Origin: Thermolongibacillus altinsuensis | GTDB lineage: Bacteria; Bacillota; Bacilli; Bacillales; Anoxybacillaceae | Assembly: GCF_004341205.1 (NCBI RefSeq) | Contig: NZ_SLUL01000006.1 | Coordinates: 1-64,000, forward strand | Direction: 5' to 3' | Length of the DNA stretch: 64,000 nt | Shown: piece after piece, positions 43,594 to 52,567 of the stretch | Layout: each line of letters starts with the position of its first letter | Numbering within the stretch: position 1 is the first letter of the stretch | Translations under genes and position numbers: made by a program | The notes under the pieces: generated by a model | Database searches by the model: none | What the model saw: only the letters and a program-made list of their open reading frames with translations | Told to the model about the DNA's origin: nothing

Positions 43594-44424
43594 TTATTGC
43601 TCAAACTTCCCTGTTTGATAATCAATAATCGCTTGACGGATTTCTTCTTTCGTGTTCATGACAAACGGGCCGTACGCAACCACAGGTTCGTTGATTGGTT
43701 CCCCTGCATATAACAGAATGCGGAGTTTTTCTTTAGTCGTAATCATGATTTCGCTTTTATCAACATCGTTCGCTCGGCTTAAAAATAACACTTGTCCCGC
43801 TTTCCCTTCTGTTTGATCGATACCAAAGGTTCCGCTGCCTTCTAAAATATATATAAACCCGTTATAGCTTCCAGGTAAATCTTGTACCACACTCGCTCCT
43901 GGCTCTAGCAACATTTCTATCATGGTTACAGGAACATGATTAAGAGTTGGTGCCTGTATGCCTTTGGATGAACCGGAAAAAACACGGATGATGGCGCCTT
44001 CTTCTTCCCGAACTGGCATATCCTTGCTTTTTAAATTTTGATAACGAGGTTCAGTCATTTTCTTCGAACTCGGTAAATTAATCCACAATTGCAAACTGTG
44101 TACCGTTGACCCCGGTGCTGGATCTTCTTTATGGATGACCCCTCTTCCAGCGGTCATCCACTGTACATCGCCTGGCTCGAGCTTTCCGTAGCCGAATTTG
44201 TTGTCGAAATGTTCAAGCGTTCCATCAATCACATACGTAACCGTTTCAATTCCGCGATGTGGATGAAGATCGAACGTGCCTCTTTGGAAGAAATCTTCGG
44301 CTAGCATTAAAAAAGGATCATACTCTTCCCAATTTCCAGGCTCCAAAACAAAGCCGTTGCGATGAATCGGACTATTGGTTTGATACTGTACCGTTTTAAT
44401 TCGGCGAATGCCACGTTGTTTCAT
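43594..44424 (-). CDS. Pirin-family cupin protein
   Basis: The 276-residue bicupin protein has the pirin signature: FDLHPHRGIETVTYVIDG near residue 53 with metal-binding His residues, and HKEDPAPGSTVHSLQLWIN near 99, then the C-terminal cupin. Some members have quercetinase activity, others act as regulators. TAGGAGG lies upstream of the ATG at 44424. It is 30 bases downstream of the MBL-fold gene and 23 before the uncharacterised gene, so the three may be one transcript. Confidence 0.93.
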   Translation of the reverse strand: MKQRGIRRIKTVQYQTNSPIHRNGFVLEPGNWEEYDPFLMLAEDFFQRGTFDLHPHRGIETVTYVIDGTLEHFDNKFGYGKLEPGDVQWMTAGRGVIHKEDPAPGSTVHSLQLWINLPSSKKMTEPRYQNLKSKDMPVREEEGAIIRVFSGSSKGIQAPTLNHVPVTMIEMLLEPGASVVQDLPGSYNGFIYILEGSGTFGIDQTEGKAGQVLFLSRANDVDKSEIMITTKEKLRILLYAGEPINEPVVAYGPFVMNTKEEIRQAIIDYQTGKFEQ

Positions 44425-44454
44425 CCTATTCCTCCTGACAATGATGAGTGTTTT

Positions 44455-45408
44455 TTACTTTTGAAAGTAATCCGCAATTCCCATCGCACAAACTTGTGAA
44501 TCTAAGCGAAGGATGTTATAAACATCTGCTTCACGAGGGATACGGCGTTCATCTAAAAAGGCGCGAATCATCTCAAAAAGACCGTTAAAAATGGCATTCG
44601 TTTTTTCTTCAAAAGAAGCGTTAGGATTTTCCTTTGTTATTCTTTCCCCTACTTCCACAAACTTCGGCAGCCAGTATCTTAGTTGTTCAAAAACAGCGCT
44701 TGGATTTTCTGACATCCCAAAATGACCAAAGTAAATTCGGTCAACATTTAAATTCTCAAATCGTTCAATGGAATCTAGCATCGCTTTCGGATTAAATTGA
44801 TTTGGCGATGTCGAAGGCAAATACAATTCTACTCCATAGTCAAGCAATTGCGGATAAAAAACGCCAGCCGTATCTCCTGTGAAAATTCCGTTGCTGCGAG
44901 AATCATAAATCGAAAAATGATGATTGGCATGTCCAGGTGTATGAAGGAATGTCAATGTACGATTTTCGCCAATTTGCAACGTATCGCCGTCCTCTTTTAC
45001 AATTAAGCGTTCTTCTGGAACAGGTAAAATCGGATCGAACAATTCGTCAAATTTCTCACCGTAAACCGCTTTTGCGCCTTGAATTAATCTGGAAGGATCG
45101 GCTAAGTGCCGTTTTCCTTTCGGATGAACGATGACGTTTGCATTCGGGCACTTTTCAAGTAAAAGCCCGACTCCTCCTGCATGATCAAGGTGAATGTGGG
45201 TGACAATAATGTTTTTAATGTTTTTCGCCTCAAGCCCTAACGCTTCTAGCCCTTTTAGTAAATACGGAATAGATGGACTGGCACTTGTTTCGATAATTGT
45301 TAACTCTTCTTCATGAAGCACGTATGTACCTGTTCGCTGTGGCATTCCTAAATCATAAACATCAATGAATGAAATCCCATATCCTAAATCAACCGGTTTT
45401 TTCATCAT
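44455..45408 (-). CDS. MBL-fold metallo-hydrolase
   Basis: The protein of about 317 residues has the HxHxDH motif THIHLDHAGGVG near residue 72, with later zinc-ligand segments HTPGHANHHFSIYD near 165 and GDTAG near 188. Such proteins hydrolyse esters, thioesters or lactones; this subgroup in Bacillus is uncharacterised. The ATG at 45408 follows AGGAGGGGTC, so I prefer it to 45456. It may be co-transcribed with the pirin gene. Confidence 0.9.
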   Translation of the reverse strand: MMKKPVDLGYGISFIDVYDLGMPQRTGTYVLHEEELTIIETSASPSIPYLLKGLEALGLEAKNIKNIIVTHIHLDHAGGVGLLLEKCPNANVIVHPKGKRHLADPSRLIQGAKAVYGEKFDELFDPILPVPEERLIVKEDGDTLQIGENRTLTFLHTPGHANHHFSIYDSRSNGIFTGDTAGVFYPQLLDYGVELYLPSTSPNQFNPKAMLDSIERFENLNVDRIYFGHFGMSENPSAVFEQLRYWLPKFVEVGERITKENPNASFEEKTNAIFNGLFEMIRAFLDERRIPREADVYNILRLDSQVCAMGIADYFQK

Positions 45409-45465
45409 GACCCCTCCTGTTTTTCGAACACTATTTATACCTATTCGATTAATCATGATGTTTTC

Positions 45466-46086
45466 CTAGTCCTGATTAATAATTTCTATAAAGTGATAAA
45501 GAATCCTTGCTGTTAACCCCCAAATCACTTTATCTTTGTAATAATAAAAATACTCGTCCATTTCGCGGAGGCGCCAATTGTAGTTTTTGCCATTCGGAAT
45601 TTTATCCAATGGAAAATCAGCTTCAGGTTGCGCTTTGAAGTGAACGTGATAAACCTCCGGTGTCGTTTGTTTAAAAAAGGATAACGGAACCGTAAATATT
45701 TCCGCAACTTCTTCTTTATTTGGTTTCATAGTGCATTGAGCAATGATGGCCACAAACGGGTAAATGATCGTTCCAAAAGGAGAAATGATGTAATCGAGCG
45801 GAAAAATATTTGTAATCTTTGATGTTTCGATTCCTAATTCTTCTGAAGTCTCCCGAATCGCTGCTTCTTGTTCATTTTGATCACAAGCGTCAATTCTCCC
45901 GCCTGGAAAACAAATCTCTCCCGGTTGTCTTCTTAAATGAAAGGCGCGAACTTCAAATAAGACGTGAATCTCGTTATCTTTTTCGATTAACGGCAAAAGC
46001 ACCGCAAATTTCGTAAATTGTTCCTTTCCTAACAAAGTCGGTGTTCGATTGCTTAATTTGGCGAGTATTTTTTTTGTTTCCATCAT
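45466..46086 (-). CDS. CoA pyrophosphatase, Nudix family (NudL/YeaB type)
   Basis: The 206-residue protein has the combined CoA motif and Nudix box: FHLRRQPGEICFPGGRID then EQEAAIRETSEELGIE near residues 50-87. It would cleave CoA to 4'-phosphopantetheine and 3',5'-ADP, as its homologues do. The ATG pair at 46086 lies close to GAAGCTAG; the second is also possible. It follows the MBL gene in the same direction. Confidence 0.9.
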   Translation of the reverse strand: MMETKKILAKLSNRTPTLLGKEQFTKFAVLLPLIEKDNEIHVLFEVRAFHLRRQPGEICFPGGRIDACDQNEQEAAIRETSEELGIETSKITNIFPLDYIISPFGTIIYPFVAIIAQCTMKPNKEEVAEIFTVPLSFFKQTTPEVYHVHFKAQPEADFPLDKIPNGKNYNWRLREMDEYFYYYKDKVIWGLTARILYHFIEIINQD

Positions 46087-46190
46087 CTAGCTTCATTCCT
46101 TTTCTTTACCGATCAATTTCACATGTTTTTCTTCTTATTCTAGTTTATGTGATTTCTTCTTGTTTTTAAATAAAATATAGAGGGAGTTCA

Positions 46191-47171
46191 TTAATAAACA
46201 TCACGTCTTGTAAAAACAAGAAATGAAATGATAAGCGCGGCCAGTCCCCAAACGGTGAGAACGGTCATGGAAAATCCAAGTGTCATTCCGTCGATTGGCG
46301 GCGCCATGCCGCTCACGTAATCCGTTAGCCGCAGGTTGACCATAAAAAGGTATTTGGCTGATTCCCAAGATGATACCATACTGGACAAAATGGCTCCTGA
46401 AATGAGTGCAGCTAACATAATCCCCATGACAGCGGCTGTACTTCTCATTAAAACCGAAAGCATAAACGTCAATGTTCCTACAACGATCGATACGAACCAA
46501 GCAAGTCCGAATTCCATTAATAAATATTTCCATTGCGGAATTAAGTGGACGTTGGATGTATCTAATTCTTCTCCTTGTACAGAGAATCCGGTTAATAATG
46601 GCAATGTCCAGCCGCCGAAACCAAATACAATTCCAGAAATAAGATAAGAGATCACTCCTAAAGACAATAGAATAAATGAGACAGCTAAAATCATCGCCAG
46701 ATATTTGCTTAATAAAATTCTCCATCTTTTTACAGGACGTGTTAACAGTAATTTAATCGTTCCCCCGCTCGCTTCTGAAGAAACTAAATCAGCGGAAATG
46801 ACCATGACCATTAACGGGATAAAAAGGTCAATGGAGTTTTCTACAAACATTCGCATAAACGTAGGTGCGCCCGGTGCAGATGGATTGATGTTATGATCTA
46901 AATAATATTGTTGTTGACGGAGGCGAATTTGTAAAAACTTTCGCCATTCTTCTGATATTCCGCTTGAATTTAAACGGTTTTGGGTATCAATGATTTGTTG
47001 TTGGAGTTGCGAACGCCAATCGGTTGTTCCTAATCGTTCTTGTATGGATTGAACACGTTTCAATTGAGCGTATGTAAAAAGGGCAACGAGAACCGCAATA
47101 ATCGCTGCAATGATAAGCAAACGCTTTTTACGAACAATTTTAATCATTTCATTATGAATTAAATTAATCAA
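46191..47171 (-). CDS. ABC-2 type transporter permease
   Basis: The 326-residue membrane protein has one N-terminal helix (about 18-38), a long extracellular or loop region rich in Gln/Arg (about 40-95), and five more membrane helices with LLTRPVKRWRILLSKY near residue 148, the ABC-2 permease coupling feature. It overlaps the ATPase gene by eight bases, and so is its partner. Cargo is unknown; an SGNH hydrolase gene precedes the ATPase. Confidence 0.9.
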   Translation of the reverse strand: MINLIHNEMIKIVRKKRLLIIAAIIAVLVALFTYAQLKRVQSIQERLGTTDWRSQLQQQIIDTQNRLNSSGISEEWRKFLQIRLRQQQYYLDHNINPSAPGAPTFMRMFVENSIDLFIPLMVMVISADLVSSEASGGTIKLLLTRPVKRWRILLSKYLAMILAVSFILLSLGVISYLISGIVFGFGGWTLPLLTGFSVQGEELDTSNVHLIPQWKYLLMEFGLAWFVSIVVGTLTFMLSVLMRSTAAVMGIMLAALISGAILSSMVSSWESAKYLFMVNLRLTDYVSGMAPPIDGMTLGFSMTVLTVWGLAALIISFLVFTRRDVY

Positions 47172-48081
47172 TGGTCTCGCCCCCAGTCAGCTCGATAAAC
47201 AAGTCTTCAAGCGTTGGAAGTTTGGTACGGATTTCACTCACTTTGATGCCTGCTTTCACTAACTTTTCATTCCATAATGGAAGTTTTTCAGCATCATAAT
47301 GGGTAATTAACGTACCGTCTTTTTCTCCTGCGATCACCGTTTCTTTTTCTAAAAGAGCTCTTGCTTTTTCAATCGGATCGACCTTCCAAACAACACGTTC
47401 TTGCTCGGAAAGGAGATGTTCGACCGTATCGATTCGTATAATTTTCCCTTTGGACATAATGGCAACGCGATCGCACATAAGCTGGATTTCACTTAGTAAA
47501 TGTGAAGAAACAAGGACAGTAAGCCCTTCTTTTTCCGCTAAATAACGAATGAATTCCCGCATTTCTCGAATCCCAACAGGGTCTAATCCGTTCGTTGGTT
47601 CATCTAAAATGAGGATTTTTGGTTTTCCTAAGAGCGCCTGTGCGATCCCAAGTCGTTGGCGCATTCCTAATGAATACGTGCTTACGCGGTCATGAATCCG
47701 ATTTTGCAGCCCCACTAATTCAACGACTTCGGATATCCGTTGTTTTGGAATGTCGGGGACCATTCGTGCAAAATGTTCGAGATTTTCCCATCCGCTCAAA
47801 TAAGGATATAGTTCAGGGTTTTCAACAATACAACCGATTTGGCGAATGGATTTTGAAAATTCTTTATGTAAATCATACCCACATAGCAGAATTTGGCCGG
47901 ATGTCGGTTTAATCAGTCCAACAAGCATACGAATGGTTGTTGTTTTCCCTGCTCCATTCGGGCCTAAAAAGCCAAATACTTCGCCTTTTTTTAACTCAAA
48001 AGAAAGGCCTTTAATGATTTCTTTTTTTCCAATCTTTTTTCTTAAGTCTTTCACGACAAGAGTCGTATTTTCATTCGTCAT
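47164..48081 (-). CDS. ABC transporter ATP-binding protein
   Basis: The 305-residue ATPase carries Walker A GPNGAGKTTTIRML, the signature YSLGMRQRLG, Walker B KILILDEPTNGLDPVG, and the switch His in LVSSHLLSEIQ. I choose the ATG at 48081, preceded by GGGGAGAAAAACC, which makes the start overlap the stop of the SGNH gene. It drives the permease encoded immediately downstream. Confidence 0.94.
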   Translation of the reverse strand: MTNENTTLVVKDLRKKIGKKEIIKGLSFELKKGEVFGFLGPNGAGKTTTIRMLVGLIKPTSGQILLCGYDLHKEFSKSIRQIGCIVENPELYPYLSGWENLEHFARMVPDIPKQRISEVVELVGLQNRIHDRVSTYSLGMRQRLGIAQALLGKPKILILDEPTNGLDPVGIREMREFIRYLAEKEGLTVLVSSHLLSEIQLMCDRVAIMSKGKIIRIDTVEHLLSEQERVVWKVDPIEKARALLEKETVIAGEKDGTLITHYDAEKLPLWNEKLVKAGIKVSEIRTKLPTLEDLFIELTGGETID

Positions 48082-48877
48082 GGTTTTTCTCCCCTTCCGC
48101 AAAGGTGATGAGGGATGCCACACGTTCACCAATGAGCTTGTACCCTTCTTTGTTCGGGTGGAAATGATCGCTATACAAATAATCCTTGACATTCAGTTCG
48201 AACAGATCAAATGTTGGAACCACGATGATCTTTGGATAGTTTGCGGCCACTTCCGCTGAATCGAAATTCCACTCACGCACGATGGCGGATGTCTTTTTGG
48301 CATCCGCAAGATCATTAAACGGATTATAAAGACTGACGTAAAAAACGACAGCATCCTGATTTAAGTTGCGAATCGTTTTAAAAATGGTATGTAAGTTTCG
48401 CAAATACTTCGCTTTTGCTTGATTAATTCGCTCAAGTGAAAAATGACTTAGCGTTTCTCCGCCCTGAAACAAGTCGTTTCCACCGATCGTCATCAAGATG
48501 ACATCCGCCTGTTTAATTTGTCGTTGCACTTCGACTTGTTGAAGTTGAGAGACTAACCCTGCCGATTTTTGACCTTTAATGGCTAGGTTTTTCACATAGA
48601 TGGTTTGTTTTGTTTTTGTTTTCAGCTCGTCCAATACATAACCGACATATCCTTTTCCGCTTTCATCTCCCGTTCCCCGCGTTAACGAGTCGCCAAGAGC
48701 GACAATTTGAAATCCGTCTTTCTGTTCTTCCGCAACATCTTCTAACGAAATTTCTTTTACTGGGCGAGCGGCTTCGTAAAAAAATTGATCTTTTATCGTA
48801 AACCAAAGACCAACAAGCCACACGCCGCTTGCAAGAACCGAGAGAGCGGATATCAATTTTACTGAATTCACTTTCAC
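48071..48877 (-). CDS. Membrane-anchored SGNH/GDSL hydrolase
   Basis: The 268-residue protein has an N-terminal membrane anchor (ISALSVLASGVWLVGLWFTI) and the four SGNH blocks: GDSLTRGTGDE with the Ser nucleophile near residue 62, the block II Gly (IKGQKSAGLVSQL), GGNDLF near 133, and the DHFHPN Asp-His pair near 243. It is likely an esterase acting outside the membrane. It starts the operon with the ABC ATPase and permease, so it may process what they export. AAAGGATGATACC precedes the ATG. Confidence 0.9.
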   Translation of the reverse strand: MKVNSVKLISALSVLASGVWLVGLWFTIKDQFFYEAARPVKEISLEDVAEEQKDGFQIVALGDSLTRGTGDESGKGYVGYVLDELKTKTKQTIYVKNLAIKGQKSAGLVSQLQQVEVQRQIKQADVILMTIGGNDLFQGGETLSHFSLERINQAKAKYLRNLHTIFKTIRNLNQDAVVFYVSLYNPFNDLADAKKTSAIVREWNFDSAEVAANYPKIIVVPTFDLFELNVKDYLYSDHFHPNKEGYKLIGERVASLITFAEGEKNHDE

Positions 48878-49007
48878 GGTATCATCCTTTCTATCAGAAC
48901 CCTTTTATCATTTAAATCATACAACATCAGTTCATATCAAGCACTTACAAAGAGTTGGTCATAAAGACGTCCGATTATGATAAATATAACATTTATTACA
49001 AAATATA

Positions 49008-49036
49008 AAAAACCCTCTTGTTATTACAACAAGAGG
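49008..49036 (-). terminator. Terminator of the HAD-like gene
   Basis: CCTCTTGTT at 49014 pairs with AACAAGAGG at 49028. On the minus strand it is followed by GTTTTTT. Confidence 0.88.
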
Positions 49037-49063
49037 CGATGTTTCTTAATATCTTACATCTCA

Positions 49064-49660
49064 CTACATTTCCTTGGGTAAATTTCCCAGTATTTCCAAA
49101 CAATCTTCCAATTTTTCAACGATTCTGTCAGCACTTTCGTTATTTCCGATTTTATGAGGGTCAATATAGATCGTCTTGCACCCAAGATTTTTTGCTGGAA
49201 CAATATCGTTTAGTAAATTATCACCGATGCTCATCATTTCTTCATACCTTACTTTAAAATCCGAGCGAATTTCTTCAAAGTGTTTCGCTGTTTTTGTTGG
49301 TTTGCCTGCTTCAAATATTTTTTTATGAAAAACGTTCGTTAAACCTAACTTTTCAAGAATAGCTTCACTGTCTGGTTGCGGGCTGTTTGTCATTAAAACT
49401 AATGCTATATCATTACGTATTTCCGCTAATACTTCGGCTAACCCATCCATTCGCTTCATCTTAAAACTAGGATCCATCATAAATTTTCTTGTTTCAAGAA
49501 ATGCTTGATATGTATCCTCATTTTTCAATCCGTAATGACGGCCGATCGAACTTGGTACCCACCATAAATCGCCGATGCTGAACATATGATCTAGGTTTAC
49601 TGTAATTGGTTTTGGATATAACGCTTGAACTACGATGACTTTTATCTTTTTGGGCTTCAT
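49064..49660 (-). CDS. HAD-superfamily-like protein lacking the nucleophile motif
   Basis: The 198-residue protein resembles HAD hydrolases in its later motifs: LVLMTNSPQP (motif II Thr/Ser) near residue 100, the Lys in FEAGKPTKTAKHFEE near 128, and MMSIGDNLLNDIVPA (motif IV, Asp) near 155. The N-terminal DxD nucleophile motif is replaced by KVIVVQALYPKP, with no Asp. If the start is right, the protein should not be a phosphatase. I choose the ATG at 49660, preceded by AAAGGAGAAAAAGA, over 49720. It may have a binding or regulatory role, or be decaying. Confidence 0.78.
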   Translation of the reverse strand: MKPKKIKVIVVQALYPKPITVNLDHMFSIGDLWWVPSSIGRHYGLKNEDTYQAFLETRKFMMDPSFKMKRMDGLAEVLAEIRNDIALVLMTNSPQPDSEAILEKLGLTNVFHKKIFEAGKPTKTAKHFEEIRSDFKVRYEEMMSIGDNLLNDIVPAKNLGCKTIYIDPHKIGNNESADRIVEKLEDCLEILGNLPKEM

Positions 49661-49784
49661 TCTTTTTCTCCTTTCGAGCTTCTTACTTAATAATAGTATG
49701 CAATATTTCATCAACTTCAACGAACTTTGGAAGCCAGGATCTTTTTACGCATTTGATTGTTGAAAAGTATTTCAAAAGACAATA

Positions 49785-49812
49785 AAAAAGCGGGCAATTG
49801 TGCCCGCTTTTC
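49785..49812 (-). terminator. Terminator of the glutamine synthetase gene
   Basis: AAAAGCGGGCA pairs with TGCCCGCTTTT around a four-base loop, immediately after the stop. Confidence 0.9.
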
Positions 49813-49816
49813 TCTA

Positions 49817-51178
49817 TTAAAACTTCGCTTGATAGTGCTCGATTTCCCAAGCGTGTACAGCTGTACGGTAACTGTCCCATTCTGCTTTTTTCATAGCGAC
49901 GTACTCGCTGAAAACATGATCGCCTAATGTTTTGCGACCAATCGTGCCGTTTTCAAACTCTTCAATAGCCGCTCCTAAGCTACTAGGGAGATTTTCGATG
50001 CCAAGTTCAGTGCGACGCTCTTCCGTCATATGGAAAATGTCTTCATCAACTGGAGCAGGAGCTTGTAGACCTTTTTCAATTCCATCGAGACCTGCAGCTG
50101 CGATAACCGCGAACGCTAAATATGGGTTAGCAGATGGATCTGGGCAACGAAGCTCTACGCGAGTCGCTAAGCCTCTTTTCGCTGGAATACGAATTAAAGC
50201 TGAACGGTTCGAAGCGGACCAAGCGATATAGCAAGGAGCTTCGTAACCTGGTACAAGACGTTTGTAAGAGTTGACTAATGGGTTGGTCACCGCTGCGAAA
50301 CTTTTTACGTTTGCAAGTAAACCAGCAATGAATTGATACGCTGTTTCAGAAAGTTGATTCTCATCGCTAGGATCGAAGAAGGCATTTTCACCGTCTTTAA
50401 ATAATGACATGTTGACGTGCATACCAGAACCGTTAATGCCGAATACCGGTTTTGGCATAAATGTTGCGTGTAAGCCATATTTACTTGCGATCGTTTTGAC
50501 GACCCATTTGTATGTTGTTGCATGATCCGCAGAACTTAATGCATCCGCGTATTTAAAGTTGATTTCATGCTGCCCTTCTGCTACTTCATGGTGTGAAGCT
50601 TCAATTGTAAATCCCATTGCTTTTAATGCGCGATAAATTTCTAAGCGAACACGCTCACCAAGGTCTTTTGGAGATGGCTCAAAGTATCCACCGTTATCTT
50701 GTAGTTGTGTCGTTGGGTTCCCGTTTACATCCGTTTTAAATAAGAAAAATTCCAATTCGGGACCGACAGAGATGGTAAACCCTTTTTCCGCTGCTCGCTC
50801 AATCGTTTTCTTTAATACGTTCCGAGGGTCTCCTTCAAATAACGTTCCATCGGGATTGATGACAGAACAAAGAAAGCGCGCTTCTGCGTATTCTTCCTCT
50901 ACCGTCCACGGTAATACCGCAAAAGTGTTCAAGTCAGGAAGAAGGTAGAGGTCTGATTTGTTGATTGGAGAAAATCCTTTAATGGACGAACCGTCAAACA
51001 TGATTTTTCCTTCTACAGCGTCTTCAAGCTGATCAACTGTAATGGTAACTTGCTTTAAAATTCCTTCAATATCAACAAATTGTAAATGTAAAAGTTCTAC
51101 ATGTTTTTGTTCAATCGCTTCTTTAATTCGCTCAAAAACTTCCACATCATAACATTGAGATACGGCTACTTCTGGCAT
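49817..51178 (-). CDS. Glutamine synthetase type I
   Basis: The 453-residue enzyme makes glutamine from glutamate, ammonia and ATP. It has the GSI beta-Grasp start, IMFDGSSIKGF near residue 58, the NGSGMHVN-like GINGSGMHVNMS segment near 250, and the ALIRIPAKRG segment near 322. Its N-terminus (PEVAVSQCYDVEVFERIKEA) and the missing glnR neighbour set it apart from the housekeeping glnA of Bacillus, so it is likely a paralogue. A strong promoter, a GlnR/TnrA-like box over the ribosome binding site, and a cre-like site lie upstream. It is monocistronic. Confidence 0.93.
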   Translation of the reverse strand: MPEVAVSQCYDVEVFERIKEAIEQKHVELLHLQFVDIEGILKQVTITVDQLEDAVEGKIMFDGSSIKGFSPINKSDLYLLPDLNTFAVLPWTVEEEYAEARFLCSVINPDGTLFEGDPRNVLKKTIERAAEKGFTISVGPELEFFLFKTDVNGNPTTQLQDNGGYFEPSPKDLGERVRLEIYRALKAMGFTIEASHHEVAEGQHEINFKYADALSSADHATTYKWVVKTIASKYGLHATFMPKPVFGINGSGMHVNMSLFKDGENAFFDPSDENQLSETAYQFIAGLLANVKSFAAVTNPLVNSYKRLVPGYEAPCYIAWSASNRSALIRIPAKRGLATRVELRCPDPSANPYLAFAVIAAAGLDGIEKGLQAPAPVDEDIFHMTEERRTELGIENLPSSLGAAIEEFENGTIGRKTLGDHVFSEYVAMKKAEWDSYRTAVHAWEIEHYQAKF

Positions 51179-51194
51179 GTTACATTACCTCACA
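51178..51194 (-). promoter_or_regulatory. GlnR/TnrA-like box overlapping the ribosome binding site
   Basis: TGTGAGGTAATGTAACA fits the consensus TGTNA-N7-TNACA exactly. It ends at the A of the ATG and contains the GAGG of the ribosome binding site. A bound GlnR or TnrA here would block elongation or loading downstream of the promoter. Confidence 0.55.
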
Positions 51195-51224
51195 TTTTAA
51201 TGGATAGTTTTCTAACATGAGTTT

Positions 51225-51253
51225 ATTATATTGAAAGATTTTGGTTTTGACAA
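51225..51253 (-). promoter_or_regulatory. SigA-type promoter of the glutamine synthetase gene
   Basis: On the minus strand TTGTCA and TATAAT are separated by exactly 17 bases. The TATAAT lies 46 bases before the ATG. Confidence 0.8.
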
Positions 51254-51295
51254 TATATTTTTTATAAAAACCCTTGTATTTTTATAATTTTCTGA

Positions 51296-51309
51296 AGAAA
51301 ACGTTTTCA
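51296..51309 (-). promoter_or_regulatory. cre-like site (CcpA)
   Basis: AGAAAACGTTTTCA agrees with the cre consensus TGWAANCGNTNWCA except at its first base, and its inner 12 bases are a perfect palindrome. It lies about 85 bases upstream of the expected start of transcription, a position used for activation or for interplay with other regulators. Confidence 0.45.
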
Positions 51310-51397
51310 TTATTTATTTCATTATTTAGGTGTTTTTCTCTTTAATTCAATAAGGTTCATTGATATTTTTTGTATATTCATACATTATATGGAATAA

Positions 51398-51429
51398 AAA
51401 AGACGATGGCTACATCCCCATCGTCTTTT
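51398..51429 (-). terminator. Terminator of the TauE-family gene
   Basis: AAAAGACGATGG pairs with CCATCGTCTTTT around an eight-base loop, 35 bases after the stop. Confidence 0.9.
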
Positions 51430-51463
51430 GATCATATTATCATGTTTAAAAAACATTACACTT

Positions 51464-52348
51464 TTATGAAGTTAAATCATTGGATAAGGGTGTTTTGCGG
51501 TGATTGCGAATTGCCAACCACACGGAAGCAGCCCAACCGAATAAGACAGTGGCATATACGGGTGTATACCAATCTTCAAAAATTCCCCAAGAATGCAGCA
51601 ATGTTCGCACATTTGTTAAAATGATGAGCCCACCAACAAGGACGCCAAGTAAATGGGACGGCATGATTTTCACAAGCCATGCGGCGATCGGAGCGGCGAT
51701 GAGTCCCCCTAGCATAAGCGTTCCGACCCAAAACCAATTAACCTCTTCCCATCCTAGTGAAATGAAGAATCCCAGTGTTGCTGAGACTGCTATTGCAAAC
51801 TCAGCGGTATCTACGGTTCCTATCACTTTTCGTGCTTCTATTCCTTTATTGGCAAGAAGAACTGGTGTAGCAATAGGGCCCCATCCTCCTCCACCCGTAG
51901 CATCAAAGAAGCCTGCTAGTAAACCTAATGGAATGAATTGTTTGCTTGATATTTTTTTATGATTTATCTGTTTTTGTCTTGAATGAAGAAAGAGAAAGCG
52001 GTACATGATGTAAAATCCGAGTGTTAATAGAAAAAGGGAAACATATGGCTTAATGAGATCGCCAGGAAGGTTGCTTAAAAAGCAAGCGCCGACAAACGCC
52101 CCGATAGAACCTGGGAGAATGAGTTTTATCACCATATCACGGTCCACATTTCCGAATTTTAAATGTGATGCACCAGAAGCAGCAGTTGTCACGACTTCCG
52201 CTAAATGAACAGAGGCCGAAGCGACCGCTGGGGCAATCCCAAATGTGAGAAGCAATGTCGTCGACGTCACCCCATAAGCCATTCCAAGTGCCCCATCAAT
52301 CAGTTGAGCAATAAATCCAATCATCACAAAAATAATGAGTTTTTTCAT
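51464..52348 (-). CDS. TauE/SafE-family membrane exporter
   Basis: The 294-residue protein has about eight membrane segments and the family motifs LIDGALGMAYGVTSTTLLL near residue 16, HLAEVVTTAASGASHLKFGN near 47, and GGGGWGPIATPVLLAN near 160. Members export sulfite, sulfonates or other small anions. I choose the ATG at 52348 with GGAGGAGATGGAAAC upstream. It stands alone behind the TipA-like gene's terminator. Confidence 0.88.
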   Translation of the reverse strand: MKKLIIFVMIGFIAQLIDGALGMAYGVTSTTLLLTFGIAPAVASASVHLAEVVTTAASGASHLKFGNVDRDMVIKLILPGSIGAFVGACFLSNLPGDLIKPYVSLFLLTLGFYIMYRFLFLHSRQKQINHKKISSKQFIPLGLLAGFFDATGGGGWGPIATPVLLANKGIEARKVIGTVDTAEFAIAVSATLGFFISLGWEEVNWFWVGTLMLGGLIAAPIAAWLVKIMPSHLLGVLVGGLIILTNVRTLLHSWGIFEDWYTPVYATVLFGWAASVWLAIRNHRKTPLSNDLTS

Positions 52349-52390
52349 GTTTCCATCTCCTCCAAGCATTATTAGTGGTGACAAAACAGA

Positions 52391-52429
52391 AAAGGCACTA
52401 AGTCGTCACATAGAACGCCTTAGTGCCTT
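52391..52429 (-). terminator. Terminator of the TipA-like regulator gene
   Basis: AAGGCACTAAG pairs with CTTAGTGCCTT around a 16-base loop; TTTTCTGTTTTG follows on the minus strand. Confidence 0.75.
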
Positions 52430-52567
52430 CAGTTTGTCTGATCAGCCTTTTGTTTTCAGAATTTTTGATATTTTGTTTATTTCATGATAAAACCAATTAA
52501 TCATATTTGTCAAGTTGGTTTTAAAAATTATAAACAAAAAGGAAATGGAAGTTCGATGTTTAAAATT

